A DNA stretch of 64,000 bases. Origin: Clostridium sp. Lineage in GTDB: Bacteria; Bacillota; Clostridia; Oscillospirales; Acutalibacteraceae. The stretch's first letter is position 1; every line of letters begins with the position of its first letter. This document shows, piece by piece, positions 48,887-57,021 of this stretch. The translations under genes and the position numbers were made by a program. The notes under the pieces were generated by a model that saw nothing but the letters and a program-made list of their open reading frames with translations, made no database searches and was not told where the DNA came from. The DNA lies in contig JAISSW010000002.1 in NCBI GenBank assembly GCA_031272895.1, forward strand, positions 124,001 through 188,000. Reading direction: 5' to 3'.

Positions 48887-50594
48887 TTTTGCCGTCCTCC
48901 ATTTGGGTAGCCCCAAGCTCACCCACAAAAAGCTCGCTGCCCGCGCCCTTTTTAGTCACGTTGGCTATGCCCTCCTCGCCCAAAAGCTCCGCGACCAACG
49001 GCGAACAAAATCCGCCCTGGCAGCGCCCCATTCCGGGACGGACGCGGCGCTTTATTGCGTCTATGCTTGTGGCGGGCAGGGGTGCGCGCACTGCGGCGCG
49101 TATTTCGCCCTTGCTTATCCCCTCGCAGCGGCAGACCACTACGCCGTATTCCGGGTTTTGCTCAATCACACGCTGCTTTTCCTCAAGGCTGAGCTTTGCC
49201 ATAACCGGCGCGGCATTGCGAACGGGATTAAAGCGCGGGTTCGGCAGTATTTTCCCGCCAAGCCGCCCCAGCACAAGCTTGCAAATTTCCTCCGCTATGG
49301 CGGGCGCGCTGGCAAGCCCCGGCGACTGAATCCCGGCGGCGTGAACCAAATTTTTTACACGCTCGCTGCCCTCAATGATGAATTCTTCCTCGTAGCTTGC
49401 CGCCCTAATCCCCGCGAAATAGGTGATTACCTGCCCGCGGTTAAAGCCCTTAATCAGCGGCAGGTGCTTGTTCATAACCGCGTCGATGTTGCTCTTGTGG
49501 GTTGAAAAATCCTCGCGCAGGGGCTGCTCGTATGCGTCAGGACCGACCAGCACATTGCCGTCAATGGTTCGCATAATGCCGCCGCCCTTGCTGGTGGAAA
49601 ACGCCGCCGCAAGCCCAATCAGTCCCATGGAGCGCTGTGAGAGCGGACCGGCGTCCTTATCCAAAATGCAGCACTCGCCCTTGCGTGGGTGGATTGAGAA
49701 AAAGCGGTCGCCAGCCATGTCCGCCACCGTGTCGCAAAAGCAGCCGGCGGCATTGACCACAAGCTTGGGCATCAGCGTGCCGCGGTTGGTTTGTACCTCG
49801 GTTATGGCTCCATGCTCGGTTTTCATTCCCTCAACAACTGTGTTCAGCGAAATTTTTACGCCGTTTTCAACCGCGTTATCCGCAAGAGCTACCGTGAGCT
49901 TATATGGCGAAAGTATCCCGGAGGTGGGGTATTCAAAGGCGCCGACTGCCTCGTCGGTTATGTTCGGCTCCTCTTCAACAAGCCTGCGGCGGCCGATATG
50001 GTACCCCGGCACCCCCAGCGCCTTTTGGCGGTAGGCAAACAAAAACCTTGCCGCAAGCCCAAACCAGCGCTCGCGGTAGAGTATAAGGTTACTCCAGCGC
50101 TCAAACGGAACAGAAAGCTCCTTGCAGATTTTATCGTACATGGCGTTGCCGCGCACGTTGTATTCGCCGCGAAGTGTGCCGGGGTGAGAGGCAATGCCCG
50201 GATGAATCATGCCGTCGTTGCGGGAGGAGGCGTGCATTGCAACATCATCCTCTTTGTCCACAAGCAAAACCGAAAGCTGCCAGCGCGCAAGCTCCCTTGC
50301 TATTGAGCAGCCTATAACCCCGCCGCCGATGATTAACACGTCCGGCGTTAAGCCCTGCAAGGTATAATCCTTTACAGCGGGTGTGCGCATTGCGGGCGCT
50401 GTGAAGTCCTTTAGCTTTACATCATTTATAACGGCGCGAAAACCGGCCTTTGCCGCATACTTTCCGCAACGCACTATCTCCTCCCAGTCCTCCATGCACC
50501 CCTCTATGCGCACGGAATCGCCAAAGGCTGAGCATTCCACTCCGGGGTACCTGCGGGAAAGCTTGCTTTGCAAAACGCGCAGTTCCTTCAACAT
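48879..50594 (-). CDS. Glycerol-3-phosphate-dehydrogenase-like FAD protein with N-terminal BON-like and C-terminal BFD-type [2Fe-2S] domains
   Basis: The 571 residues have three parts: about 75 N-terminal residues (LSRRYPGVECSAFGDSVRIEGCMEDWEEIV) that look like a BON domain; a DAO-type FAD domain (VLIIGGGVIGCSIARELARWQLSVLLVDKE, SSRNDGMIHPG); and a C-terminal bacterioferritin-associated-ferredoxin-like domain with CRCEGISKGEI and GRCQGGFCSPLV. The layout fits anaerobic GlpA-type enzymes, but no glycerol kinase or facilitator is nearby, so the substrate is open. Confidence 0.82.
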   Translation of the reverse strand: MLKELRVLQSKLSRRYPGVECSAFGDSVRIEGCMEDWEEIVRCGKYAAKAGFRAVINDVKLKDFTAPAMRTPAVKDYTLQGLTPDVLIIGGGVIGCSIARELARWQLSVLLVDKEDDVAMHASSRNDGMIHPGIASHPGTLRGEYNVRGNAMYDKICKELSVPFERWSNLILYRERWFGLAARFLFAYRQKALGVPGYHIGRRRLVEEEPNITDEAVGAFEYPTSGILSPYKLTVALADNAVENGVKISLNTVVEGMKTEHGAITEVQTNRGTLMPKLVVNAAGCFCDTVADMAGDRFFSIHPRKGECCILDKDAGPLSQRSMGLIGLAAAFSTSKGGGIMRTIDGNVLVGPDAYEQPLREDFSTHKSNIDAVMNKHLPLIKGFNRGQVITYFAGIRAASYEEEFIIEGSERVKNLVHAAGIQSPGLASAPAIAEEICKLVLGRLGGKILPNPRFNPVRNAAPVMAKLSLEEKQRVIEQNPEYGVVVCRCEGISKGEIRAAVRAPLPATSIDAIKRRVRPGMGRCQGGFCSPLVAELLGEEGIANVTKKGAGSELFVGELGATQMEDGKND

Positions 50595-50621
50595 TTATCA
50601 CTCCCAAAACAATATATCCTG

Positions 50622-50650
50622 TTGAAATATTATAGCATTTTTGGTATACT
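50622..50650 (+). promoter_or_regulatory. Promoter for the zinc-ribbon gene-uvrB unit
   Basis: TTGAAA (50622-50627) and TATACT (50645-50650) are 17 bp apart. It is interleaved with the minus-strand promoter at 50629-50658. Confidence 0.75.
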
Positions 50651-50658
50651 GTTTGCAA
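50629..50658 (-). promoter_or_regulatory. Promoter for the redox triad
   Basis: On the minus strand TTGCAA (50658-50653) and TATAAT (50634-50629) are 18 bp apart. Confidence 0.75.
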
Positions 50659-50695
50659 GCGCGCCGATAACAAAAAGCGGGGGTAAAGTGTCTAA

Positions 50696-51613
50696 ATGCG
50701 TGGAATTGCTAAAGTAATAGGTAAAATACTCAGGTTTATTGCACGAATACTGGGGAAAATTATTTACTATCTTTTACCCAAAAGCGTAAGGGTCCGGTTA
50801 GTCACGCGCCGCTCGGCGAAGAAAAAAGCCCGCCCAAGCACAGCAAGCCGCATTAGGGGAATGCGAAGAAAAACCATTGCTTGGATTGTTTTCTTGTTTA
50901 TGCTGCCGTTTATCCTGCTCTTCTCCCTGCCGGACGCGGACACAGTCAGCAACGGCAGCAGCAGTGAAAGCAGCGAAGCGGCAACGGAGGGCTACATCGT
51001 ATTCATCATCGTCGCCGTGCTTTCGTCAATACTGTTGTTTTACCTTAACCTTTTGCGCAAGGCATTTTGGCGCTTGGGAGCATATAAGCGCTGTGAGCGC
51101 TATGCCGCAGGGCTGTGGTTCAAGCAGGAGGGCTCCTTGGAGGAGCTTGCTCGCTGGCTGCACGCACACAAAAATCAAAAGCATCTGGGCGCTCCGTCAT
51201 ATCTTTCGGCACTTCCGCCGGAGGAAATCTGCACACGCCGCAACCGCCCGCCAAAGCCGCTGAGTGGCTTTGCCCTAAAGTGGCAAACGCGCAAGGTTAA
51301 AAATACCCTGCTTTTTTTCCTCAAGCGCCACCTTTTCCCGGACACCTACCTTAACCTTAAGCTTAACCACATCGGCAACCTGCGCCGCGACGCTGAGCGG
51401 GAGGGGCAGAAGGCGTCCATAGTCAAAAAATCCAGCTTTGTTTCAGTCGTCTGCGTTGACTGCGGCAAGGATATGATTGTTGAGGACGGCAAATTCGGCC
51501 GCTGCGATTGCGGGGCGCCGCTGTGCGAAAGAATATGTGACGCCGGCTGCTCGGCGCACGGAGCCTCGCTTAGTGGAAGCTGCTTGTGCTGCCCACAGCG
51601 CATTTGCCGTTAA
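50696..51613 (+). CDS. Membrane protein with C-terminal cysteine-rich zinc-ribbon-like domain, unknown
   Basis: This 305-residue protein begins with a basic amphipathic region, then two membrane helices ([18 protein letters not shown] and [18 protein letters not shown]) separated by a Ser-rich loop. A basic soluble part follows, then a cysteine-rich end ([16 protein letters not shown] and five or more later Cys), suggesting metal binding. No family is recognised. It is 11 bases before uvrB and shares its transcript. Confidence 0.65.
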   Translation: MRGIAKVIGKILRFIARILGKIIYYLLPKSVRVRLVTRRSAKKKARPSTASRIRGMRRKTIAWIVFLFMLPFILLFSLPDADTVSNGSSSESSEAATEGYIVFIIVAVLSSILLFYLNLLRKAFWRLGAYKRCERYAAGLWFKQEGSLEELARWLHAHKNQKHLGAPSYLSALPPEEICTRRNRPPKPLSGFALKWQTRKVKNTLLFFLKRHLFPDTYLNLKLNHIGNLRRDAEREGQKASIVKKSSFVSVVCVDCGKDMIVEDGKFGRCDCGAPLCERICDAGCSAHGASLSGSCLCCPQRICR

Positions 51614-51624
51614 GGAGAACCACA

Positions 51625-53589
51625 ATGGAACACTTTGAGCTACACGCGCCGTATGAACCCACCGGCGACCAGCCTGAGGCAATTGAGGCGCTGTCCCGTT
51701 CAATACTTGCGGGCAACGCGGAACAAACACTGTTGGGCGTTACCGGTTCCGGAAAAACCTTTACCATGGCAAACATCATCGCTAAGCTAAACCGCCCGAC
51801 GCTTGTTTTGGCGCACAACAAAACCCTTGCCGCCCAGCTGTGTTCTGAGTTCCGTGAGTTTTTCCCAAACAACGCGGTTGAATACTTCGTCAGCTATTAT
51901 GATTACTACCAGCCGGAGGCGTATATCCCCACCACGGACACCTACATTGAAAAAGACAGCGCAATAAACGACGAGATTGAAAAGCTGCGCCACTCCGCAA
52001 CAGCCGCCCTGAGCGAAAGGCGCGACGTAATAATCGTGGCGTCGGTCAGCTGTATTTATTCCTTGGGCGACCCGATTGACTACCGCTCCATGGTCATCTC
52101 ACTGCGCACGGGTATGAGCAAAAGCCGCGAGGAGCTTATTGCCAAGCTGGTGGAAATTCAATATGAACGCAACGATATTTCCTTTGTGCGCAACACCTTC
52201 CGCGTCCGCGGCGACGTGGTTGAGGTTTTTCCGGTCTATTCCAGCGAAACCGCAATCCGCATTGAGTTTTTCGGCGACGAGGTTGAGCGCATATCCGAAA
52301 TAAACGCCCTGACAGGCGGCGTGAAGAATGTTATAAGCCACGCGGCAATTTATCCGGCAAGCCACTATGTGGTTGAGCCGGCTAAGCGAGAGGCCGCACT
52401 GACCGAAATCGGCGCGGAGTGCGTGGAAAGGGTTGCCCAATTCCGTGCGCAGGGCAAGCTGATAGAGGCTCAGCGTATTGAGCAGCGAACCCGTTACGAT
52501 ATTGAAATGCTGCGGGAAACAGGCTTTTGTAAGGGCGTGGAAAACTACTCCCGCGTAATGAGCGGACGCAAGCCGGGCAGCCCGCCGTTCACCCTGCTCA
52601 ACTACTTCCCGGAGGACCTTTTGCTGTTTGTTGACGAAAGCCACGTCACCCTGCCGCAGGTTCGCGCAATGTATGCCGGCGACCGCGCACGCAAGGAGAA
52701 CCTGATTGAGTTCGGCTTCCGTCTGCCCTCCGCCTACGACAACCGCCCGCTGACCTTTGATGAATTCTATGAACGCACACCCCAAAAGGTGTTTGTTTCC
52801 GCAACTCCGGGTCCCTTTGAGCGGGAAAAATCAGCGCTTATTGCGGAGCAGGTTATACGCCCAACGGGTCTGCTTGACCCGGAATGCTCCGTGCGACCGA
52901 CGGATGGGCAGATTGACGACCTTGTATCGGAAATCAACCTGCGCACGGAGCGCGGCGAACGGGTACTTGTTACCACGCTCACAAAAAAAATGGCGGAGGA
53001 CCTTACGGATTACCTTGATAATCTGGGCATAAAAGTGCGTTATATGCACTTTGGAGTTGACACAATAGAGCGCATGGAAATTGTGCGCGACCTGCGCCTG
53101 GGTGAGTTTGACGTGCTTGTGGGCATCAACCTGCTTCGGGAGGGGTTAGATATACCGGAGGTAAGCCTTATTGTTATTTTGGACGCGGACAAGGAGGGCT
53201 TTCTGCGCTCCGAAACAAGCTTAATCCAAACCATGGGGCGCGCCGCGCGCAACGCCAACGGGCAGGTTATCCTCTATGCCGACGAGGTCACGCCCAGCAT
53301 GGAGCGAGCCCTTGCGGAAACCGCCCGCCGCCGCGAGAAGCAGGAGGCGTACAACCACGCGCACGGGATTGTGCCCAAAACCATCACCAAGGGCGTGCGT
53401 GATTTGCTGGAGATAAGCGTAAAGGGCAAGGACGCGCCGAAGAACGCCAAGGGCGTTAAGCTCAGCAAGCCGGAGCGCGAGCGCCTTATTGAGCAATACA
53501 CCAAGGAAATGAAAGCGGCCGCCAAGCTGCTGGAATTTGAACACGCAGCGTTTTTGCGCGACAAAATAGCCCGGCTGCGCGGCGACTGA
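51625..53589 (+). CDS. uvrB: Excinuclease ABC subunit B
   Basis: UvrB is the damage-verifying helicase-like core of nucleotide excision repair. The 654 residues contain Walker A GVTGSGKT (38-45), the beta-hairpin [12 protein letters not shown] that inserts between strands, [14 protein letters not shown], the helicase motifs [13 protein letters not shown] and [30 protein letters not shown], and a C-terminal UVR motif ([16 protein letters not shown]) that meets UvrC. The ATG at 51625 follows AAGGAG. Confidence 0.97.
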   Translation: MEHFELHAPYEPTGDQPEAIEALSRSILAGNAEQTLLGVTGSGKTFTMANIIAKLNRPTLVLAHNKTLAAQLCSEFREFFPNNAVEYFVSYYDYYQPEAYIPTTDTYIEKDSAINDEIEKLRHSATAALSERRDVIIVASVSCIYSLGDPIDYRSMVISLRTGMSKSREELIAKLVEIQYERNDISFVRNTFRVRGDVVEVFPVYSSETAIRIEFFGDEVERISEINALTGGVKNVISHAAIYPASHYVVEPAKREAALTEIGAECVERVAQFRAQGKLIEAQRIEQRTRYDIEMLRETGFCKGVENYSRVMSGRKPGSPPFTLLNYFPEDLLLFVDESHVTLPQVRAMYAGDRARKENLIEFGFRLPSAYDNRPLTFDEFYERTPQKVFVSATPGPFEREKSALIAEQVIRPTGLLDPECSVRPTDGQIDDLVSEINLRTERGERVLVTTLTKKMAEDLTDYLDNLGIKVRYMHFGVDTIERMEIVRDLRLGEFDVLVGINLLREGLDIPEVSLIVILDADKEGFLRSETSLIQTMGRAARNANGQVILYADEVTPSMERALAETARRREKQEAYNHAHGIVPKTITKGVRDLLEISVKGKDAPKNAKGVKLSKPERERLIEQYTKEMKAAAKLLEFEHAAFLRDKIARLRGD

Positions 53590-53667
53590 GGGCGGGGCAA
53601 GGGCATCGATTTTGGAGCTCAAGCCGCGCTGTTAAAGTGTCCGCCGAAAAGCGGGCATGGTTATTAC

Positions 53668-54012
53668 TTATCCTTTTCTTGCTCTCCCATTAATTCTCCT
53701 GTATGCCTTTTCAACGACAGTGTTTACCAGCTTTTTCAGCGCATCAAACGGCAGCTGAAAGATTTTTAGTGAAAAAAGCCACAGCGAAAAAACGCAAACC
53801 CCAAGCCCTATTCCACACCACGCAACATCCGGCAGGCTACTTACTCTCCAATGCTCCAAAGCCCAATTAATCCCCCAAAAAAGAAACAGATGGAACAGAT
53901 AAATCGGCATGGTTCTTGTTCCCAAAAGACTAAGTACCGGTATCTTCCCCTTCGGTACCAGCATTGCCAAACCCACAATCAAATTTGCTTCCCCATTTTT
54001 TTGCTCCGTGTT
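53668..54012 (-). pseudogene. Remnant of an acyltransferase-3 type membrane protein
   Basis: About 100 residues remain in frame, including LSLLGTRTMPIYLFHLFLFWGINWALEH and a final membrane segment (WCGIGLGVCVFSLWLFSL), which matches the C-terminal end of acyltransferase-3/OafA-like proteins of roughly 330-380 residues. An in-frame stop lies just upstream at 54013-54015 and no start or ribosome binding site is seen. The region is visibly richer in A+T than its surroundings. Confidence 0.7.
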
Positions 54013-54015
54013 CTA

Positions 54016-54143
54016 AATTTCACCCAATTATACCACATAATTCCCCCCGTTATTCTAAATTAGAAAATACAGCCATTTCTCCAACTTTTTTTGACAAAAA
54101 ACTTCTCAATTTTCCAAAAAAGAACCATTTGCCCCGTGTACTG
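54016..54143. other. AT-rich noncoding stretch upstream of the repeat-protein gene
   Basis: No reading frame or conserved site stands out. It may be the decayed N-terminal part of the acyltransferase gene. Confidence 0.4.
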
Positions 54144-54152
54144 TGATATACT
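54144..54152 (+). promoter_or_regulatory. Extended -10 promoter for the BspA-like gene
   Basis: TGA-TATACT at 54144-54152. A TGTGCG...CGCACA stem-loop (54161-54179) lies at the predicted 5' end of the transcript. Confidence 0.62.
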
Positions 54153-54200
54153 TTAGCCAATGTGCGGTCGTATCGCACAAAACAGCATTAGGAGCTTATT

Positions 54201-55061
54201 ATGAAGCGGTTGACGGGGATTCTGTTGGTCCTGGCATTGGCTGTAGCTGCGCTTGTTCTTGTGGGTACAAGTGCGCTTGCCGTAGCGCCGGAAAGCGATT
54301 TCTACTACGAAATCATCGACAATGAGGCGACGATTAGCGCCTACCTTGGTGCCGGCGGCGATGTGGTTATCCCAAGCAAGCTTGGCTCAAAGCCCGTGGT
54401 TTGTATCGGCAATGGCTCCTTCCAGTATTTTGAAACGATAACAAGCGTCGTTATCCCGGAGGGTGTAAGAAGTATTGATGCTCTGGCTTTCACTGCCTGC
54501 ACTGCCTTAGAGAGCGTAGAAATCCCAAGCAGCGTCACTTCTATCGGCTCGCAGGCGTTCAGCCTTTGCTCATCGCTCAAAAGCATAGTCATACCCGACG
54601 GCGTGACGGCTATCCCCTCAAAGTGCTTTCAGTTCTGCACTTCCTTGGAGAGCATTACCATACCCCAAAGCGTCACGAGTATATCCGCCAACGCCTTTAA
54701 CGGCTGTGATGTGCTGACGATATACGGTGAGTCGCCCAGCGCCGCGGCGGACTACGCGGCAAGCTACGGTTATAGCTTCGTGGCGCTTAACGAGCCGCCC
54801 GAAACCGAACCACCGACGACCGAGCCGCCCACTACGGAACCGCCCGTAACGGAGCCGCCGACTGAAACGACGACCACCACCACTACAACCACGACAACAA
54901 CCACTACAACTCCAACCACTACAACCACCACCGCAGCGGCGACAACGGCCGTTGCTCCTCCTCCGCCAGCAGCGCCCGACAAGCCGGCAAGCAAAAGCCT
55001 GTGGGCCCGCATTTGGGAGTGGCTGGTCAGCATATTCCACGCGGTGTTCTTCTGGCTTTAA
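54201..55061 (+). CDS. Secreted BspA-type leucine-rich repeat protein with Thr-rich tail
   Basis: A 286-residue protein with a signal peptide (residues 1-27) and about four to five BspA/TpLRR repeats of the form TSVVIPEGVRSIDALAFTACTALES. A TTEPP-type linker follows, then an almost unbroken Thr tract (about 24 of 28 residues), and the protein ends in a Trp-rich hydrophobic segment (SLWARIWEWLVSIFHAVFFWL). Such repeats usually bind surfaces or other proteins. AGGAG lies before the ATG. Confidence 0.85.
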   Translation: MKRLTGILLVLALAVAALVLVGTSALAVAPESDFYYEIIDNEATISAYLGAGGDVVIPSKLGSKPVVCIGNGSFQYFETITSVVIPEGVRSIDALAFTACTALESVEIPSSVTSIGSQAFSLCSSLKSIVIPDGVTAIPSKCFQFCTSLESITIPQSVTSISANAFNGCDVLTIYGESPSAAADYAASYGYSFVALNEPPETEPPTTEPPTTEPPVTEPPTETTTTTTTTTTTTTTTPTTTTTTAAATTAVAPPPPAAPDKPASKSLWARIWEWLVSIFHAVFFWL

Positions 55062-55131
55062 GCTGAAACATAGCGCACACTAATCCCCTCGCGCGGCAAG
55101 CACCTGACCCGGCTGGGGGCAAAAGAGAAGC

Positions 55132-55156
55132 CTGCGGAAGCTTTCCGCAGGCCATT
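55132..55156 (-). terminator. Terminator hairpin after the VanY-like gene
   Basis: CCTGCGGAA pairs with TTCCGCAGG around GCT (about 55135-55153); on the minus strand CTTCTCTTTTG follows. Confidence 0.7.
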
Positions 55157-55196
55157 TGGCTCTTAACCGCCATGTTCCACCCACGGCGGTTTATGC

Positions 55197-56108
55197 TTAT
55201 TTACCCAGATATTCCTCCAGGCAAACACCGTTTTTCATTATTTCGGTTGCCGCTGCTTTGCCGACGTAGCGCCAATGCCACGGCTCAAAGCTCACCCCGG
55301 TTATTGAAACCTTGTCCTCCGGGTATCGAAGTATGAAGCCGTACTCCGCGCCATGCTCCATCAGCCAAGCGTATTCGCCGCTGTTTTCAAAATGGTCTGA
55401 CGGGCTCCAGGTGCAAATATCCATCGCAAGACCGGCATTATGCTCACTGCAGCCGGGCAGCATAATAAGCTGCAGCGCTTTTTTTGTGGCGGTCACCTTG
55501 TCGTATCCGCTTTTTTGGTAGGAGGCTATGGATGCGTCCAAATTTGAGGTCTGAGTGGAAAGCCGCCGCCAACCGCTTGCCGCCGTAAGGGTTTTGCCGT
55601 CCTTTGCCGCCGCCGCAACCATGGCTTGGTAATACGGCAGGACTCGGCTATCTAAATATGTGCCGTTGCCAACCGCAGCGGTATCAACCTCATAGCCCTC
55701 CGGCAGGCAGTACTTGCTGTTCAGCAGCATAAGGTTCCACGGCTCCATGTCCGTTTGCTGAGGGGTATAGCCGGCATAGGCATACTTTTGAGCATAGGCC
55801 GGGTATATCTCTCCGCCTTTGCCCGTTGAGGCTGCCGCCGTAGACGTCGTGCCCTGCGCCGCGGTGCTTGCCGCGCCTGCGGTCGTGGAGCTTGTCGTCC
55901 CCTCGCCGCCCCCGCTTGTGGTAACATCACTTGTTTCCTCCTGCGTGCTGCTTGAGGAAGTGCCGTCAGTCGTTGGGCTTGTTGTTTCGGTTTGGTAGTC
56001 GGTCGTGCCGCCCTGCTGCTCTTCGCCGTCGCCTGTCACCCCGCAGGCGGCAAGCGCCAAAGCAAGGCACAAAAGCAGCGCCGCCATTGCCATAAGCTTT
56101 TTAACCAT
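55197..56108 (-). CDS. M15-family D-alanyl-D-alanine carboxypeptidase (VanY-like) lipoprotein
   Basis: A 303-residue zinc carboxypeptidase acting on peptidoglycan stem peptides. The lipobox is LAAC (Cys21). About 75 Ser/Thr/Gly-rich residues form a linker, then the catalytic domain with LTAASGWRRLSTQ, the zinc ligands in GCSEHNAGLAMDI and the final EPWHWRYVGK. It is unrelated in fold to the Ser-type dacF at 35 kb. Confidence 0.9.
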   Translation of the reverse strand: MVKKLMAMAALLLCLALALAACGVTGDGEEQQGGTTDYQTETTSPTTDGTSSSSTQEETSDVTTSGGGEGTTSSTTAGAASTAAQGTTSTAAASTGKGGEIYPAYAQKYAYAGYTPQQTDMEPWNLMLLNSKYCLPEGYEVDTAAVGNGTYLDSRVLPYYQAMVAAAAKDGKTLTAASGWRRLSTQTSNLDASIASYQKSGYDKVTATKKALQLIMLPGCSEHNAGLAMDICTWSPSDHFENSGEYAWLMEHGAEYGFILRYPEDKVSITGVSFEPWHWRYVGKAAATEIMKNGVCLEEYLGK

Positions 56109-56154
56109 GAATCCTGTCCTCCCGAGCTTCTTGCGGCGGCTTTCACCGCACTTC

Positions 56155-56183
56155 TTGCAAAGTTCGCTCTTTTACTCTATAAT
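56155..56183 (+). promoter_or_regulatory. Promoter for coaX
   Basis: TTGCAA (56155-56160) and TATAAT (56178-56183) are 17 bp apart. Confidence 0.8.
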
Positions 56184-56195
56184 ATATCGGGAGTG

Positions 56196-56224
56196 ATTAT
56201 ACCACAAATTTCGCCAACTAACAA
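56196..56224 (-). promoter_or_regulatory. Promoter for the VanY-like gene
   Basis: On the minus strand TTGTTA (56224-56219) and TATAAT (56201-56196), with an extended TGG, are 17 bp apart. The transcript would cross the coaX promoter. Confidence 0.75.
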
Positions 56225-56253
56225 GAGTATGGCTCAAAAATCGGGAGGAAAAT

Positions 56254-57021
56254 ATGCTTTTAACGCTTGATGTGGGGAATTCCAACATTTCCGTCGGTGT
56301 GTGGGAGGGCGAAAAGCTGCGCAGCTCCGCAAGGCTTGCAACGCAGCGCGCGCGCACGGGCGACCAATACGCGGTGGAGCTTGAGGTAATGCTGCTGCAC
56401 CGCGGAATAGCCCCCACAAAGCTTGCGGGAGCGGCAATCAGCAGCGTTGTGCCGGAGTTAACAGGAGCACTCGCCGCCGCCGCGGAACAGCTGACCGGGG
56501 TGCGCCCGCTGGTGCTGCTGCCGGGGGTAAAAACGGGGCTTGCCCTGCGCGTGGATAACCCGGCGCAGGTTGGCGCGGACATTGTGGCTGCAAGCGTTGC
56601 GGCAAAGGAGCGCTTTCCCCTGCCCTGCCTGATTGCAGACCTTGGCACCGCCACAAAGCTGATTGCCATAGACGGCGACGGAGCGTTCCGCGGCTGCGCA
56701 ATAGCACCGGGAGTCGGCATATCCCTTGACGCGCTGAGCGCACAGGCAAGCCAGCTTCCCACAATCAGCTTTGACGCGGTTGGTAAATCAGTAGGCACAA
56801 ACACCATTGAAAGCATGACAAGCGGCGTAGTTTACGGCACAGCCGCAATGCTCGACGGCATGGCTGAGCGCATGGAAAAAGAGCTTGGTGTCAGCTTCAG
56901 CACGCTTGCCGCAACTGGCGGTCTCGCCGACGGGATCCTCCGCCACTGCAAAAGAGCCTTTATATACGAAGCAAATTTGGTCCTTGACGGGCTGAGAATA
57001 ATATACGGCAAGCAGGCTTAG
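56254..57021 (+). CDS. coaX: Type III pantothenate kinase
   Basis: The first step of coenzyme A synthesis, phosphorylating pantothenate. The 255-residue ASKHA-fold protein has LTLDVGNSNISVGVWEG, the pantothenate-binding VDNPAQVGADIVAASVAA, IADLGTATKLIAI and GCAIAPGVGISLDAL. GGGAGG stands before the ATG. It ends convergently with dxs, overlapping by 4 bases. Confidence 0.95.
   Translation: MLLTLDVGNSNISVGVWEGEKLRSSARLATQRARTGDQYAVELEVMLLHRGIAPTKLAGAAISSVVPELTGALAAAAEQLTGVRPLVLLPGVKTGLALRVDNPAQVGADIVAASVAAKERFPLPCLIADLGTATKLIAIDGDGAFRGCAIAPGVGISLDALSAQASQLPTISFDAVGKSVGTNTIESMTSGVVYGTAAMLDGMAERMEKELGVSFSTLAATGGLADGILRHCKRAFIYEANLVLDGLRIIYGKQA

Noticed and set aside
37553-50420. Frequent CTTTACAG/CTGTAAAG octamers on this stretch
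   Set aside because: Most lie inside minus-strand genes as ordinary codons; only the two palindromic intergenic copies were kept as a finding.
54870-54945. Possible CRISPR or tandem repeat array
   Set aside because: The repetition is a coding Thr tract with mixed codons; there are no repeat-spacer units.
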